DNA from: Halobacillus hunanensis
GTDB lineage: Bacteria > Bacillota > Bacilli > Bacillales > Halobacillaceae
NCBI RefSeq assembly: GCF_900166655.1
Contig: NZ_FVZB01000005.1
Location: 1-64,000, forward strand
DNA length: 64,000 nt
Direction of reading: 5' to 3'
Both the position numbers and the translations under genes were made by a program. Positions 1 to 9,617 of the stretch are shown in pieces (within the stretch, counting starts at the first letter, position 1; each line of letters opens with the position of its first letter). The notes under the pieces are model-generated. The model had not been told where the DNA came from and ran no database searches. It saw only the letters and a program-made list of their open reading frames with translations.

Positions 1-14
1 TTCTTTATAAAATG

Positions 15-130
15 ATGTGGTGGCGACAGCGAAGAGGTCACACCTGTTCCCATGCCGAACACAGCAGTTAAGCTCTTCAGCGCCGATGGTAGTCGGGTCG
101 ATCCCCGTGAGAGTAGGACGCGGCCACATT
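15..130 (+). rRNA. rrf: 5S ribosomal RNA
   Basis: The conserved 5S core is visible: the GAAGAGGTCACACC and GTTCCCATGCCGAACAC blocks, then TTAAGCTCTTCAGCGCCGAT and GAGAGTAGGACG. The ends pair (ATGTGG at 15-20 with CCACAT at 124-129), which sets the boundaries to within a base or two. Length is about 116 nt, usual for Bacillus. The 23S gene should lie just left of the window. A strong terminator follows, so this is the last gene of its rRNA operon. Confidence 0.95.
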
Positions 131-138
131 ATTATTTG

Positions 139-169
139 AAAACCGGAAGCATATGCTTCCGGTTTTTTT
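139..169 (+). terminator. Intrinsic terminator of the rRNA operon
   Basis: A perfect GC-containing hairpin (AACCGGAAGC with GCTTCCGGTT) is followed by a run of seven T. It lies 9 bases after the 5S RNA. Confidence 0.9.
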
Positions 170-221
170 ACTATATAATAATAAAGACCCTTTATTCCTG
201 AGCAAGGAAGGTGGAATCCGA

Positions 222-914
222 ATGGATGAGTTCATCATATTTAATGAACATATAGAAACATTTTTTATACGCTTGTTAATCGCACTTGTCTTATCAGGTA
301 TTATTGGTTTTGAAAGAGAATTAAAAAATCATTCTGCAGGATTTCGTACACATATATTAGTTGGAATTGGTTCGTGTCTCATGATGCTTTTATCCTTGTA
401 TGGTTTTGAACACTTTATTAACAAATATGACAATGTGCGTTTTGATCCTTCACGTATTCCCTCATATGTTATTAGCGGGATTGGGTTTTTAGGCGCAGGC
501 ACAATTATTGTAAATGGAATGACGATAAGGGGTTTAACGACAGCTGCTTCTATTTGGACGGTTGCAGGACTCGGTTTAGTAGTTGGTGCCGGGATGTACG
601 ATGTAGCAGTGCTTGCTACTATTTTAGTTTTGCTAAGCCTAATCTTCTTAAACAATTTGGAGAAAAAGTACTTTAGCAGTTATTTTAAAAATTCCTATGT
701 ACTCATTACGGATGAACGGATAGAGACTGGTAAGTTACTTGGTATCTTTGATGATAAAGGCATTGAACTGCAAAGAATAGAGATTGAAAATTTGAATAAT
801 CGTACTAAAAGCATTCTCATACACATTAATAAAGGGCAGGAATTTAATGATGCTACACTAATTGAACGGCTTTCAAACGTAGAAAATGTAATACAGGTCA
901 AACAGAAAAGATAA
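222..914 (+). CDS. MgtC/SapB family membrane protein
   Basis: A 230-residue membrane protein of the MgtC/SapB (YhiD) family. The family signature is present: GFERE at 29-33 followed by AGFRTH, a glycine-rich GIGFLGAG helix at 86-93, and IRGLTTAASIW after it. About four to five transmembrane segments occupy residues 15-145, and a soluble ACT-like tail follows from about 150. The ATG at 222 is chosen over an upstream frame extension because AAGGAAGGTGG sits just before it. MgtC proteins are linked to magnesium limitation and to modulation of the F-type ATPase in pathogens. The role in Bacillaceae is not settled. It stands alone between two terminators, so it is a single-gene unit. Confidence 0.85.
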   Translation: MDEFIIFNEHIETFFIRLLIALVLSGIIGFERELKNHSAGFRTHILVGIGSCLMMLLSLYGFEHFINKYDNVRFDPSRIPSYVISGIGFLGAGTIIVNGMTIRGLTTAASIWTVAGLGLVVGAGMYDVAVLATILVLLSLIFLNNLEKKYFSSYFKNSYVLITDERIETGKLLGIFDDKGIELQRIEIENLNNRTKSILIHINKGQEFNDATLIERLSNVENVIQVKQKR

Positions 915-916
915 GG

Positions 917-946
917 AACTATACGACAAAATCGTATAGTTTTTTT
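917..946 (+). terminator. Intrinsic terminator after the MgtC-like gene
   Basis: AACTATACGA pairs perfectly with TCGTATAGTT around a five-base loop, followed by T residues. It isolates the gene before it from the ctsR operon. Confidence 0.85.
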
Positions 947-1002
947 GGTTTTAAGCTCCCTTTAATTAGGGAATGATTACAGATATAACAAAAACATTTT
1001 AT

Positions 1003-1030
1003 TTGCGTATATGTAAAATTTAAGTATAAT
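1003..1030 (+). promoter_or_regulatory. Sigma-A promoter of the ctsR operon
   Basis: TATAAT at 1025-1030 is a perfect -10 box. TTGCGT at 1003-1008 is a plausible -35 with a 16-base spacer. The predicted start falls inside the CtsR box that follows, as expected for repression by blocking polymerase. Confidence 0.7.
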
Positions 1031-1038
1031 AAAATTAT

Positions 1039-1061
1039 AGTCAAAGATAGTCAAAGTCAAA
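1039..1061 (+). promoter_or_regulatory. CtsR operator (heptad direct repeats)
   Basis: AGTCAAA occurs at 1039-1045 and again at 1049-1055, separated by GAT, followed directly by a third partial copy GTCAAA at 1056-1061. This fits the known CtsR box, a tandem (A/G)GTCAAA repeat with a three-base spacer. It lies between the -10 box and the ribosome site of ctsR, so the operon should be self-repressed and induced by heat or protein stress. Confidence 0.9.
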
Positions 1062-1076
1062 TGAGGAGGAGGGAAA

Positions 1077-1541
1077 ATGCGGAATATATCTGACATCATA
1101 GAAGAGTATTTAAAGAATGTTATAGACAATAATGAGAAGAAAGCTATTGAAATCAAGCGAAGTGAAATTGCTGATCGATTTCAATGTGTGCCTTCCCAAA
1201 TAAATTATGTGATTAAAACACGGTTCACTGTGGAAAAAGGGTATATAGTTGAAAGTAAGCGCGGAGGCGGAGGCTACATTCGCATCAGGCGTGTTCAACA
1301 TCGATCAGAAGCACAGATGATCGAAGACCTTATCCATCTAATCCATCCTAAAGTTTCGCAGTCTATAGCAATTGATATTATTGAAAGATTACTTGAAAAT
1401 GACAGCATCACTGGTCGTGAAGCTCGTATGATGGTAAGTGTAATGGACCGTGAAGTTCTCGCTTTTCCCCTTCCTTTAAGGGATGAGATCCGTTCAAGAA
1501 TTTTAGCGGCTATGCTGTTTACCCTTAAGTACAAAAGCTGA
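1077..1541 (+). CDS. ctsR: Transcriptional repressor of class III stress genes
   Basis: CtsR, 154 residues, the usual length. The N-terminal winged helix-turn-helix covers residues 1-70. R62 precedes a four-glycine loop at 63-66, the wing that enters the minor groove and acts as a heat sensor in studied CtsR proteins. R62 corresponds to an arginine phosphorylated by McsB in the Geobacillus protein. The C-terminal half is the dimerisation and McsB-contact domain. The ribosome site GAGGAGGAGGG ends four bases before the ATG. It is the first gene of ctsR-mcsA-mcsB-clpC and has its own operator immediately upstream. Confidence 0.97.
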   Translation: MRNISDIIEEYLKNVIDNNEKKAIEIKRSEIADRFQCVPSQINYVIKTRFTVEKGYIVESKRGGGGYIRIRRVQHRSEAQMIEDLIHLIHPKVSQSIAIDIIERLLENDSITGREARMMVSVMDREVLAFPLPLRDEIRSRILAAMLFTLKYKS

Positions 1542-1561
1542 AATAGGAGGGAGAGAATGTT

Positions 1562-2107
1562 ATGGAATGTCAACGATGCCATAACCGTCCTGCCACTGTT
1601 CATTTGACACAATTATTAAATGGTGAAAAGACTGAAATCCATGTTTGTGAACAATGCGCGAAGGAAAAAGGATATATGCATGACCATGAAGAAAACTTTA
1701 TATTGAACGACTTATTGACTGGACTTTTTAATTTCGAAACGAAACACTCGTTGAAGGGTCAGCAGACTAGTGCCCCGTCTCCAAAGGAACAACTCAAATG
1801 CCCTACATGCGGACTTACATTTCAAGAATTCGCAAAAGCAGGGAAGTTTGGTTGTGCGGAATGTTATAGGACATTTGATGATAAATTAAATCCTATTTTG
1901 AGACGGGTTCATAGTGGTAATACGCGTCATGATGGTAAAATCCCTAGACGTGAAGGAGGCAACTTGCACCTTAAACGTCAGATGGATCAATATAAATCTG
2001 AATTACAACGCCTCATACAACAAGAAGAGTTTGAGGAAGCTGCTAAAGTAAGGGATGAGATTCGCTCCTTAGATAGCCAACTCGATCAAAGAGGGGAGGA
2101 GGACTGA
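1562..2107 (+). CDS. mcsA: McsA, activator of protein arginine kinase
   Basis: McsA, 181 residues. Two zinc-finger-like cysteine sets are visible: C3-x2-C6 with C29-x2-C32, and a second CPTC...CAEC set in the middle. A UVR (UvrB/C-like) coiled-coil motif covers roughly 139-174, ending in the [13 protein letters not shown] pattern. McsA binds and activates the McsB arginine kinase and helps release CtsR. The last base of its TGA is the first base of the mcsB ATG (TGATG), which points to translational coupling. Confidence 0.95.
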   Translation: MECQRCHNRPATVHLTQLLNGEKTEIHVCEQCAKEKGYMHDHEENFILNDLLTGLFNFETKHSLKGQQTSAPSPKEQLKCPTCGLTFQEFAKAGKFGCAECYRTFDDKLNPILRRVHSGNTRHDGKIPRREGGNLHLKRQMDQYKSELQRLIQQEEFEEAAKVRDEIRSLDSQLDQRGEED

Positions 2108-3177
2108 TGTCATTACAGCAATTTATGAATGAGGCAATTAGTCCGTGGATGAAGGAAGATGGACCCGATAGTGATATCGTGTTAAGCAGCCGTATACGTT
2201 TGGCACGTAACTTTTCTGACGTTCCTTTTCCGACGATTTCTTCAGAGGAACATTTGGAAAAGGTACTATCTTTTTTCCATGATGAGTTCCAGGATCAATC
2301 CTTTCGAGATTACAAAAACTTTGAAGTTGTTAAAATGAACGAGTTACAACCGATTGAGAAAAGGGTGCTGGTAGAAAAACATTTGATCAGCCCGCACTTA
2401 ACGGATAATTCAGAGCACTCAGCATCCTTGATCTCTAAAAATGAACAAGTGTCGATCATGATCAACGAAGAAGATCATATACGCATCCAGTTATACTTCC
2501 CGGGCTTTCAGCTTGACAGAGCTCTTGAGCAGGCCTCACAGCTTGATGATTGGCTTGAAGAAAAGGTCGATTACGCTTTTGATGAGAAGCGAGGATATTT
2601 AACTGCATGCCCGACAAATGTAGGTACTGGAATGAGAGCCTCGGTGATGATGCATTTGCCTGCTCTTGCCATGACCCAGCAGATTAACCGCATGACCCCT
2701 GCCATTAATCAGCTAGGTTTAGTCGTTCGGGGTATCTATGGAGAGGGCAGTGAGGCAGTAGGCAGTATTTTTCAAATATCCAATCAGATTACCTTGGGGA
2801 AATCAGAGGAAGATATTGTAGAAGATCTTCATAGTGTAGTAAAACAACTGATTGACCAGGAACGAAGAGCAAGGCAAGCATTGATGCATCGCTCAGGTAT
2901 TCAGCTTGAGGACCGAATTTTTCGTTCATATGGTGTTTTAAAACACAGTCGAATCATAGAGTCTAAAGAGGCTGCTAAATGTTTATCAGATCTAAGACTT
3001 GGCATTGACCTTGGTTTCATTGATCATGTACCAAAAACTATTTTAAATGAATTAATGGTATTGACGCAGCCTGGATTCCTGCAGCAATACGCAAAAGAAA
3101 CCTTATCCCCATCCGAGCGGGATGTTAGAAGAGCATCATTAATTCGAGAAAGACTTCAGTTAGAAAATAAAGAATAA
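2107..3177 (+). CDS. mcsB: Protein arginine kinase McsB
   Basis: McsB, 356 residues, a phosphagen-kinase fold enzyme that phosphorylates arginine in misfolded proteins and so marks them for ClpC-ClpP. The SSRIRLARN nucleotide-site motif is near residue 28, [10 protein letters not shown] (catalytic acidic loop) is near 119, and the [13 protein letters not shown] segment carries the family cysteine. RDVRRA at 338-343 matches the phosphoarginine-binding allosteric motif of McsB. Its start overlaps the mcsA stop by one base. It acts with McsA, CtsR and ClpC, all in this operon. Confidence 0.97.
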   Translation: MSLQQFMNEAISPWMKEDGPDSDIVLSSRIRLARNFSDVPFPTISSEEHLEKVLSFFHDEFQDQSFRDYKNFEVVKMNELQPIEKRVLVEKHLISPHLTDNSEHSASLISKNEQVSIMINEEDHIRIQLYFPGFQLDRALEQASQLDDWLEEKVDYAFDEKRGYLTACPTNVGTGMRASVMMHLPALAMTQQINRMTPAINQLGLVVRGIYGEGSEAVGSIFQISNQITLGKSEEDIVEDLHSVVKQLIDQERRARQALMHRSGIQLEDRIFRSYGVLKHSRIIESKEAAKCLSDLRLGIDLGFIDHVPKTILNELMVLTQPGFLQQYAKETLSPSERDVRRASLIRERLQLENKE

Positions 3178-3196
3178 ATGCAAGGAGGTTGTATCC

Positions 3197-5653
3197 ATGA
3201 TGTTTGGACGTTTTACAGAACGCGCGCAAAAAGTACTTGCCTTAGCACAAGAGGAGGCCGTTCGATTAGGTCACAACAATATTGGAACAGAGCACATTTT
3301 ATTAGGATTAGTAAGTGAAGGTGAAGGGATTGCTGCTAAGTCTTTAACAGCATTAGGACTTGAAGCAAGCAAGATTCAGCAAGAAGTAGAAAAGTTAATC
3401 GGTAAGGGAGAAAAAGTATCCCAAACGATTCACTATACTCCAAGAGCTAAAAAAGTTATTGAGTTATCAATGGACGAAGCACGTAAATTAGGCCATTCTT
3501 ATGTGGGTACAGAGCACATCCTTCTTGGTCTGATTCGCGAAGGTGAAGGTGTAGCAGCTCGTGTATTAAACAACTTAGGTGTAAGTCTTAATAAGGCACG
3601 GCAGCAAGTCCTTCAACTGCTAGGGAATAATGAGTCAACAGGCGGGCAAAATCGCCGTGGAGGCGGTGGGGGGTCACAGTCAGCCAATGCAAATACCCCG
3701 ACACTTGATTCTCTTGCCCGTGATTTAACAGCGATAGCTAAAGAGGGAAATATTGACCCGGTAATTGGAAGAAGCAAAGAAATAGAGCGTGTAATTCAAG
3801 TACTAAGCCGCCGTACAAAAAATAATCCGGTACTTGTGGGAGAGCCTGGTGTAGGTAAAACAGCCATTGCTGAAGGGCTGGCTCAGCAAATCATGAACAA
3901 TGAAATTCCTGAAATCCTGCGTGATAAACGGGTTATGACTCTCGATATGGGTACAGTAGTGGCAGGAACTAAATACCGTGGTGAATTTGAAGATCGCTTG
4001 AAAAAGGTAATGGAAGAGATTCGCCAAGCAGGAAATATCATCCTGTTCATTGATGAACTGCACACTTTAATTGGAGCAGGAGGAGCCGAAGGTGCTATTG
4101 ATGCTTCAAACATTCTGAAACCTTCCCTTGCTCGTGGTGAATTGCAGTGTATTGGTGCTACAACTCTTGATGAATATAAAAAGTATATTGAAAAAGATGC
4201 AGCTCTTGAACGTCGCTTCCAGCCAATTCAAGTAGATGAACCTACGCTCGATGAATCTGTACAAATCTTGAAAGGGCTCCGTGACCGTTATGAAGCTCAC
4301 CATCGCGTAACGATTACAGATGATTCTATTGAATCAGCGGTCCGCTTTTCTGATCGTTATATTACCGATCGTTTCTTGCCGGATAAAGCGATTGATTTAA
4401 TAGATGAAGCAGCATCTAAAGTTCGTCTTCGCTCCTATACAGCACCACCTAATCTGAAAGAGCTTGAGCAAAAACTTGAAGAGGTACGAAAAGAAAAAGA
4501 TGCCGCCGTACAGAGCCAGGAGTTTGAAAAGGCTGCATCCTTAAGAGACAGTGAACAGCGTCTTCGCGATGAACTTGATCAAACGAAAGATGAGTGGAAA
4601 GAAAAACAAGGTCAAGAGGACTCCGAAGTGACAGTAGAGGACATCGCTTCGATCGTATCGACATGGACGGGAGTTCCAGTTAAGAAAATGACCAAAGATG
4701 AAAGTGAACGATTACTACACTTAGAGGATACACTTCATGACCGTATCATTGGGCAGGAAGAAGCTGTTAAGGCTATATCCAAAGCGATTCGCCGTGCTCG
4801 TGCCGGACTGAAGGATCCGAAGCGTCCAATTGGTTCCTTTATTTTCTTAGGGCCAACAGGTGTAGGTAAAACAGAGCTGGCCCGTGCCTTAGCCGAAAGC
4901 ATGTTTGGTGAAGAAGATGCGATGATTCGAATTGACATGTCAGAGTATATGGAAAAACACAGCACTTCTCGTCTTGTAGGCTCCCCTCCAGGCTATGTAG
5001 GTTTTGAAGAAGGAGGACAGTTGACAGAGAAAGTACGGAATAAACCATACTCTGTTATCCTGCTTGATGAAGTAGAAAAAGCTCACCCAGAAGTCTTTAA
5101 CATCTTGCTTCAGGTACTTGAAGATGGACGACTGACTGACTCTAAAGGGCGTGTAGTAGATTTTCGAAACACGGTTCTGATTATGACATCAAACGTCGGT
5201 GCCCAAGAGCTTAAGAGAAACAAATACCTTGGGTTCTCAATGGATGAGGCCAACCAAGACTACAAAGATATGAAATCCAAGGTGACAGATGAATTGAAAA
5301 AAGCGTTCCGTCCAGAGTTCTTAAATAGAATCGATGAAACAATTGTTTTCCATTCTCTTGAGAGAAAACACATGAAAGACATTGTTACCCTAATGGCGGA
5401 ACAATTGAGGAAACGCTTGTTAGATCAAGAAATCGATTTTACTCTAACGGAAAAAGCTATTGAGCACATTGCTGAAGAAGGGTTCGACCCAGAGTATGGC
5501 GCAAGGCCGTTACGCCGTTCCATTCAGAAAAATGTGGAGGACTTATTATCAGAAGAGTTATTGAAAGAAAATATTCAAAAAGGCCAAAAAGTTAAAATTG
5601 ACCTGAATGATAATAAAGAATTTACCGTTAACGTTCAGCAAGAAGCGAAATAG
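3197..5653 (+). CDS. clpC: AAA+ unfoldase ClpC
   Basis: ClpC, 818 residues. Order: double Clp-N repeat (1-145), glycine-rich linker (about 152-160), first AAA+ module with Walker A GEPGVGKT at 215-222, a middle domain with a UVR/M-domain coiled coil (about 419-460), then a second AAA+ module with GPTGVGKT at 552-559 and a C-terminal D2 small domain. It unfolds substrates, including arginine-phosphorylated ones, for the ClpP peptidase. The start ATG-ATG follows AAGGAGGTTG and matches the [12 protein letters not shown]-terminus of Bacillus ClpC. It is the last gene of the ctsR operon and is followed by a terminator. Confidence 0.98.
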   Translation: MMFGRFTERAQKVLALAQEEAVRLGHNNIGTEHILLGLVSEGEGIAAKSLTALGLEASKIQQEVEKLIGKGEKVSQTIHYTPRAKKVIELSMDEARKLGHSYVGTEHILLGLIREGEGVAARVLNNLGVSLNKARQQVLQLLGNNESTGGQNRRGGGGGSQSANANTPTLDSLARDLTAIAKEGNIDPVIGRSKEIERVIQVLSRRTKNNPVLVGEPGVGKTAIAEGLAQQIMNNEIPEILRDKRVMTLDMGTVVAGTKYRGEFEDRLKKVMEEIRQAGNIILFIDELHTLIGAGGAEGAIDASNILKPSLARGELQCIGATTLDEYKKYIEKDAALERRFQPIQVDEPTLDESVQILKGLRDRYEAHHRVTITDDSIESAVRFSDRYITDRFLPDKAIDLIDEAASKVRLRSYTAPPNLKELEQKLEEVRKEKDAAVQSQEFEKAASLRDSEQRLRDELDQTKDEWKEKQGQEDSEVTVEDIASIVSTWTGVPVKKMTKDESERLLHLEDTLHDRIIGQEEAVKAISKAIRRARAGLKDPKRPIGSFIFLGPTGVGKTELARALAESMFGEEDAMIRIDMSEYMEKHSTSRLVGSPPGYVGFEEGGQLTEKVRNKPYSVILLDEVEKAHPEVFNILLQVLEDGRLTDSKGRVVDFRNTVLIMTSNVGAQELKRNKYLGFSMDEANQDYKDMKSKVTDELKKAFRPEFLNRIDETIVFHSLERKHMKDIVTLMAEQLRKRLLDQEIDFTLTEKAIEHIAEEGFDPEYGARPLRRSIQKNVEDLLSEELLKENIQKGQKVKIDLNDNKEFTVNVQQEAK

Positions 5654-5687
5654 GAACGCAAATATGAATAAAATATGAATAATTATA

Positions 5688-5718
5688 AATCGGAAGGGGT
5701 TTGCCTTCCGATTTTTTT
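5688..5718 (+). terminator. Intrinsic terminator of the ctsR-clpC operon
   Basis: AATCGGAAGG pairs with CCTTCCGATT around a short loop and ends in seven T. It closes the clpC operon. Confidence 0.9.
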
Positions 5719-5825
5719 CTGTATCAGCTATGCTTTTATTAAGAAGGTTTTAATATAATTGATAACTGCATGAAACTTTTTCACAATGTTTATCGTATAA
5801 AATAGTAAGAGAGGGGAAGATTCCC

Positions 5826-7199
5826 TTGGCTAAAAGAAAGACGAAGTTCGTTTGTCAAGAATGCGGATATGAAACACCGAAGTGGATGGGGAAATGTCCG
5901 GGTTGTCATCAGTGGAATACACTAGTTGAGGAAACTGCGATAACAGGATCCAATTCCCGTCACGTATTTCAAACCAGTACTTCATCATCTAAACCGGAGA
6001 AAATTAATGCGATCAAGTCTGAAAAAGAGCCTCGAATGGCCACGGATATGCCTGAATTAAACCGTGTGCTTGGCGGAGGTATTGTACCGGGGTCGCTGGT
6101 TTTGATAGGTGGAGACCCTGGTATTGGGAAGTCAACATTATTACTGCAAGTGTCAGCGCAAATTGCGAATAAACAGCCTCCAGTTTTATATATATCTGGA
6201 GAGGAGTCCTCACGCCAAACTAAACTGCGTGCAGAACGCCTGGGGGTAAAGTCAGAAGAACTTTATGTTTTATCTGAAACGAATTTACAGGACGTGTTAA
6301 ATCAAATTGAGGCGATTGATCCCAAATTTGTGGTTATCGACTCTATTCAAACCATTTTCAAGGAAGACGTTACTTCAGCACCTGGGAGTGTGTCGCAAGT
6401 TCGTGAATGTACGAGTCAACTCATGAGGATAGCTAAGAGCAAGGGGATACCCATCTTTATCGTTGGCCATGTTACGAAAGAAGGCTCTATTGCTGGTCCG
6501 CGTCTACTTGAGCATATGGTTGATGCCGTCTTATATTTTGAGGGAGAAAGACATCATACTTTCCGTATTCTAAGGAGCGTTAAGAACCGCTTCGGAAGTA
6601 CACATGAAATGGGCATCTTTGAGATGAAAGAGAAGGGCTTAGAAGAGGTGCTGAACCCTTCTGAAATCTTTTTAGAGGAAAGGTCTCAAGGGGCAGCTGG
6701 ATCGATTGTAGTAGCTTCTATGGAAGGGACAAGGCCAGTCTTAGTGGAGATTCAGGCTCTCATATCTCCAACGTCTTATGGCAATCCTAGAAGAATGGCA
6801 ACAGGCCTTGATAATAACCGAGTACCTCTATTAATGGCCGTCCTTGAAAAAAGAGCTGGGCTCCTGCTTCAAAATCAGGATGCCTATGTAAAAGTTGCAG
6901 GCGGTGTTAAATTAGACGAACCGGCGATTGATTTAGCTGTGGCCATCAGCATAGCTTCAAGTTTTAGAAATCAGTCTTCAAATGCTGATGATGTTGTGGT
7001 AGGCGAGGTAGGACTAACGGGTGAAATTAGAAGAGTCGCCCGCATTGAACAACGAGTGCAGGAAGCAAATAAACTTGGTTTTAAGCGTGTTATTATTCCT
7101 AAGAAGAATTTAGATGGTTGGACACCGCCACAGCCGATAGAAGTCATTGGTGTAAACACCGTTCAAGAAGCGATTCAGGTCACATTGGGGGAGCGGTAA
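5826..7199 (+). CDS. radA: DNA repair ATPase RadA (Sms)
   Basis: RadA, 457 residues. An N-terminal C4 zinc finger uses C10, C13, C24 and C27. A RecA-like core has Walker [11 protein letters not shown] at 95-104 and the RadA-specific KNRFG motif at 253-257. A Lon-protease-like (non-proteolytic) domain forms the C-terminal third. It drives branch migration during recombination repair and transformation. The start codon is TTG at 5826, supported by GAGAGGGGAAG just upstream and by the conserved [14 protein letters not shown]-terminus. Its stop is directly followed by the disA ATG, so the two are coupled; RadA is known to restrain DisA activity. Confidence 0.97.
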   Translation: MAKRKTKFVCQECGYETPKWMGKCPGCHQWNTLVEETAITGSNSRHVFQTSTSSSKPEKINAIKSEKEPRMATDMPELNRVLGGGIVPGSLVLIGGDPGIGKSTLLLQVSAQIANKQPPVLYISGEESSRQTKLRAERLGVKSEELYVLSETNLQDVLNQIEAIDPKFVVIDSIQTIFKEDVTSAPGSVSQVRECTSQLMRIAKSKGIPIFIVGHVTKEGSIAGPRLLEHMVDAVLYFEGERHHTFRILRSVKNRFGSTHEMGIFEMKEKGLEEVLNPSEIFLEERSQGAAGSIVVASMEGTRPVLVEIQALISPTSYGNPRRMATGLDNNRVPLLMAVLEKRAGLLLQNQDAYVKVAGGVKLDEPAIDLAVAISIASSFRNQSSNADDVVVGEVGLTGEIRRVARIEQRVQEANKLGFKRVIIPKKNLDGWTPPQPIEVIGVNTVQEAIQVTLGER

Positions 7200-8273
7200 A
7201 TGGAATTACATGAGAGAAAAGATAATGGGATTGGTGAGATTCTAAAATTCGTTGCTCCTGGCACCCCGATACGTGATGGAATTGATAATGTATTACGGGC
7301 TAAAACAGGAGGGCTTATCGTCGTTGGGTATGGAGACACTATACGAGACTTAGTGGATGGTGGTTTTCATATTCAATCACACTTTACACCTGCCCATTTA
7401 TATGAGCTTGCGAAAATGGATGGAGCGTTAATTTTAAACGATGAAGGCTCAAATATTTTATTCGCTAACGCTCAATTGATGCCAGACCCTGACATTCCCT
7501 CCACTGAAACAGGAATGCGGCATCGGACAGCTGAGCGGGTGGCGAAGCAAACAGGGCATTTAGTTATTGCTATTTCCCAAAGACGTAATGTGATTACGCT
7601 TTATAAGGGCCCGTTACGGTATTCTTTAAAGGATATTGGTGTAATTTTGACGAAAGCGAATCAAGCGATTCAGACACTGGAAAAATATAAGAACGTGTTA
7701 GACCAAAGTGTAACAAACTTAGGGGCTATGGAGTTTGAAGATATGGTATCTTTCTCTGAGGTTGTACAGGTGGTTCATCGAATAGAAATGGTCTTGAGAA
7801 TTAAAACGGAAATCTTAAATTATGTGAATGAATTAGGAACAGAGGGGCGCTTGATTCAACTTCAGTTAACAGAACTAGTCTCAAATATTGAAGAGGATGC
7901 CAAATCTTTATTAAAGGACTATAGCAAACGTCCTGATTATGAACCGTATTATATTTTGCGGAAAATGCAGGAAGGAGCAAATACAGAGCTGCTCTCTGAC
8001 GAGCAGGTTTTAAAGCTGCTAGGGTATCCATCTTACACGAAAATGTCTGATCCTATATGTCCTAGAGGATATCGGATATTGCAACGAATTCCCCGCCTTC
8101 CCAATTTAATTATCGAACACTTAGTTGAAAGGTTCGGAACTTTGAATGAGATTATACAAGCATCTGTAAAAGAGTTGGTGGAAGTAGATGGGGTAGGAGA
8201 AATACGTGCCACAAAAATAAGAGATGGGCTGGATAGGATTCAGGAGCAGTTATTCGTTGATCGGCATATATAA
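7200..8273 (+). CDS. disA: Cyclic di-AMP synthase and DNA integrity scanner DisA
   Basis: DisA, 357 residues. The diadenylate cyclase domain has the two catalytic motifs D74-G75-A76 and R107-H108-R109-T110-A111. A helical linker follows, then a C-terminal RuvA-like helix-hairpin-helix DNA-binding domain with VDGVGEIRA near the end. It makes c-di-AMP from ATP and responds to branched DNA. The ATG immediately follows the radA stop with no gap; the ribosome site GGGGGAG lies in the end of radA. Confidence 0.97.
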   Translation: MELHERKDNGIGEILKFVAPGTPIRDGIDNVLRAKTGGLIVVGYGDTIRDLVDGGFHIQSHFTPAHLYELAKMDGALILNDEGSNILFANAQLMPDPDIPSTETGMRHRTAERVAKQTGHLVIAISQRRNVITLYKGPLRYSLKDIGVILTKANQAIQTLEKYKNVLDQSVTNLGAMEFEDMVSFSEVVQVVHRIEMVLRIKTEILNYVNELGTEGRLIQLQLTELVSNIEEDAKSLLKDYSKRPDYEPYYILRKMQEGANTELLSDEQVLKLLGYPSYTKMSDPICPRGYRILQRIPRLPNLIIEHLVERFGTLNEIIQASVKELVEVDGVGEIRATKIRDGLDRIQEQLFVDRHI

Positions 8274-8278
8274 AATAA

Positions 8279-8308
8279 TTGACAATATATTTAAATTTAT
8301 GTTAAAAT
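8279..8308 (+). promoter_or_regulatory. Sigma-A promoter upstream of the PIN-TRAM gene
   Basis: A perfect TTGACA at 8279-8284 is followed after 18 bases by TAAAAT at 8303-8308. It lies just after the disA stop and about 120 bases before the next gene, so that gene has its own promoter. Confidence 0.75.
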
Positions 8309-8426
8309 ATTTTGTTCATCAATTGACTATATTTGGAATTTGTGCTAGTTTGAGATCATCATTTATGTTTTTAACCGATTAATAGTTCGGAAGTTTGGTC
8401 ATAATGGAATCAAGGAGGTGAACGCA

Positions 8427-9533
8427 ATGCTAAGAAGAATTGTTCAATTATTTATAGTTGTAACCGGCGGAACGATCGGCTATCTTTATATTCCTGAATT
8501 ACTTTCAACGATGAACCTTTCCTGGCAAGGGTGGATTCAATCAGTAGTCGGTGCACTTGTAGGAGCACTTATCTTATTTTTACTAACGTTTTGGGTCGTC
8601 GATCATATCGTTAACTTTTTAAGATGGGTAGAGGACACCTTGGTAAGAGCCCCTGTCGCTGACCTTTTGTTTGGCAGCCTTGGGTTAATTGTCGGTTTAA
8701 TAATTGCTTATTTAGTCAATAACATCTTGCAAGATATTAAGATTCAAATTGTGAATCAGATTTTACCGATCTTCTTGACCTTCCTTCTCGGTTATTTCGG
8801 ATTTCAAGTCGGGTTTAAGCGGAAGGACGAGTTTTTAAACTTACTTGCCATTGCGAATAGGAAAGATAAGAAGCTTGCTGAAGAAGACCTGACGGGAGCG
8901 GAAAGTGTTGATCGTTCCATGATTCCGAAAGAGAAAATATTGGATACAAGTGTTATTATTGATGGACGAATAGCTGATATTTGTGAGACGCATTTTCTGG
9001 AGGGGACGATTGTAATCCCTCAGTTTGTATTGGAAGAATTGCAGCATATAGCAGATTCATCCGATGGTCTTAAACGTAACCGCGGACGCCGTGGACTGGA
9101 TATTTTAAATCGACTTCAAAAGGATCTGCCCGTTAAGGTGGAGATATATGAAGGCGATTTTGAAGATATTCATGAAGTGGACAGCAAGCTTGTGAAGCTG
9201 GCTAAAGTGATGGACGGGATTGTAGTTACAAATGATTTTAACCTCAATAAAGTATGTGAATTTCAAAATGTCCAGGTTCTTAATATTAATGATTTAGCAA
9301 ATGCTGTTAAACCTGTCGTTCTCCCTGGAGAAGAGATGACCATTCAAATTATAAAGGATGGGAAGGAACAAAAACAGGGTATCGGCTATTTAGATGACGG
9401 CACGATGATTGTGGTGGAAGAAGGTAAAGATTATATTGGCAGAACGATTGAAGTGATCGTGACTAGTGTCCTTCAGACTTCCGCAGGCCGGATGATTTTT
9501 GCTAAACCAAAATCACTTGAAAAAGCTTTATAA
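8427..9533 (+). CDS. yacL: PIN-TRAM domain membrane protein (YacL-like)
   Basis: A 368-residue protein of the YacL family. Four transmembrane helices fill about residues 5-130. A PIN domain (about 170-285, starting [13 protein letters not shown], with an acidic VTNDFNLNK end) suggests a metal-dependent RNase fold, and a TRAM RNA-binding domain forms the C-terminus. The ATG at 8427 is chosen because AAGGAGGTG at 8412-8420 is a Shine-Dalgarno; the in-frame GTG inside it cannot be the start. The precise substrate is not known to me. Confidence 0.92.
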   Translation: MLRRIVQLFIVVTGGTIGYLYIPELLSTMNLSWQGWIQSVVGALVGALILFLLTFWVVDHIVNFLRWVEDTLVRAPVADLLFGSLGLIVGLIIAYLVNNILQDIKIQIVNQILPIFLTFLLGYFGFQVGFKRKDEFLNLLAIANRKDKKLAEEDLTGAESVDRSMIPKEKILDTSVIIDGRIADICETHFLEGTIVIPQFVLEELQHIADSSDGLKRNRGRRGLDILNRLQKDLPVKVEIYEGDFEDIHEVDSKLVKLAKVMDGIVVTNDFNLNKVCEFQNVQVLNINDLANAVKPVVLPGEEMTIQIIKDGKEQKQGIGYLDDGTMIVVEEGKDYIGRTIEVIVTSVLQTSAGRMIFAKPKSLEKAL

Positions 9534-9557
9534 AAACGGTATAAACAAATAGAGAAA

Positions 9558-9597
9558 AACAAAAGTGATAACTGTGTGTTATCGCTTTTGTTGTTTA
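9558..9597 (+). terminator. Hairpin terminator between yacL and the ispDF gene
   Basis: AACAAAAGTGATAAC pairs with GTTATCGCTTTTGTT (15 base pairs, one G-U) around a five-base loop, with T residues at the 3' side. It ends about 20 bases before the ispDF start, leaving little room for a promoter after it. It may act as a partial terminator. Confidence 0.65.
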
Positions 9598-9617
9598 ATA
9601 CTGCTAGGATGGTAAAT

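Noticed and set aside
8418-8426. GTG start three codons before the chosen yacL ATG
   Set aside because: The GTG lies inside the Shine-Dalgarno AAGGAGGTG, so it cannot be used as the start.
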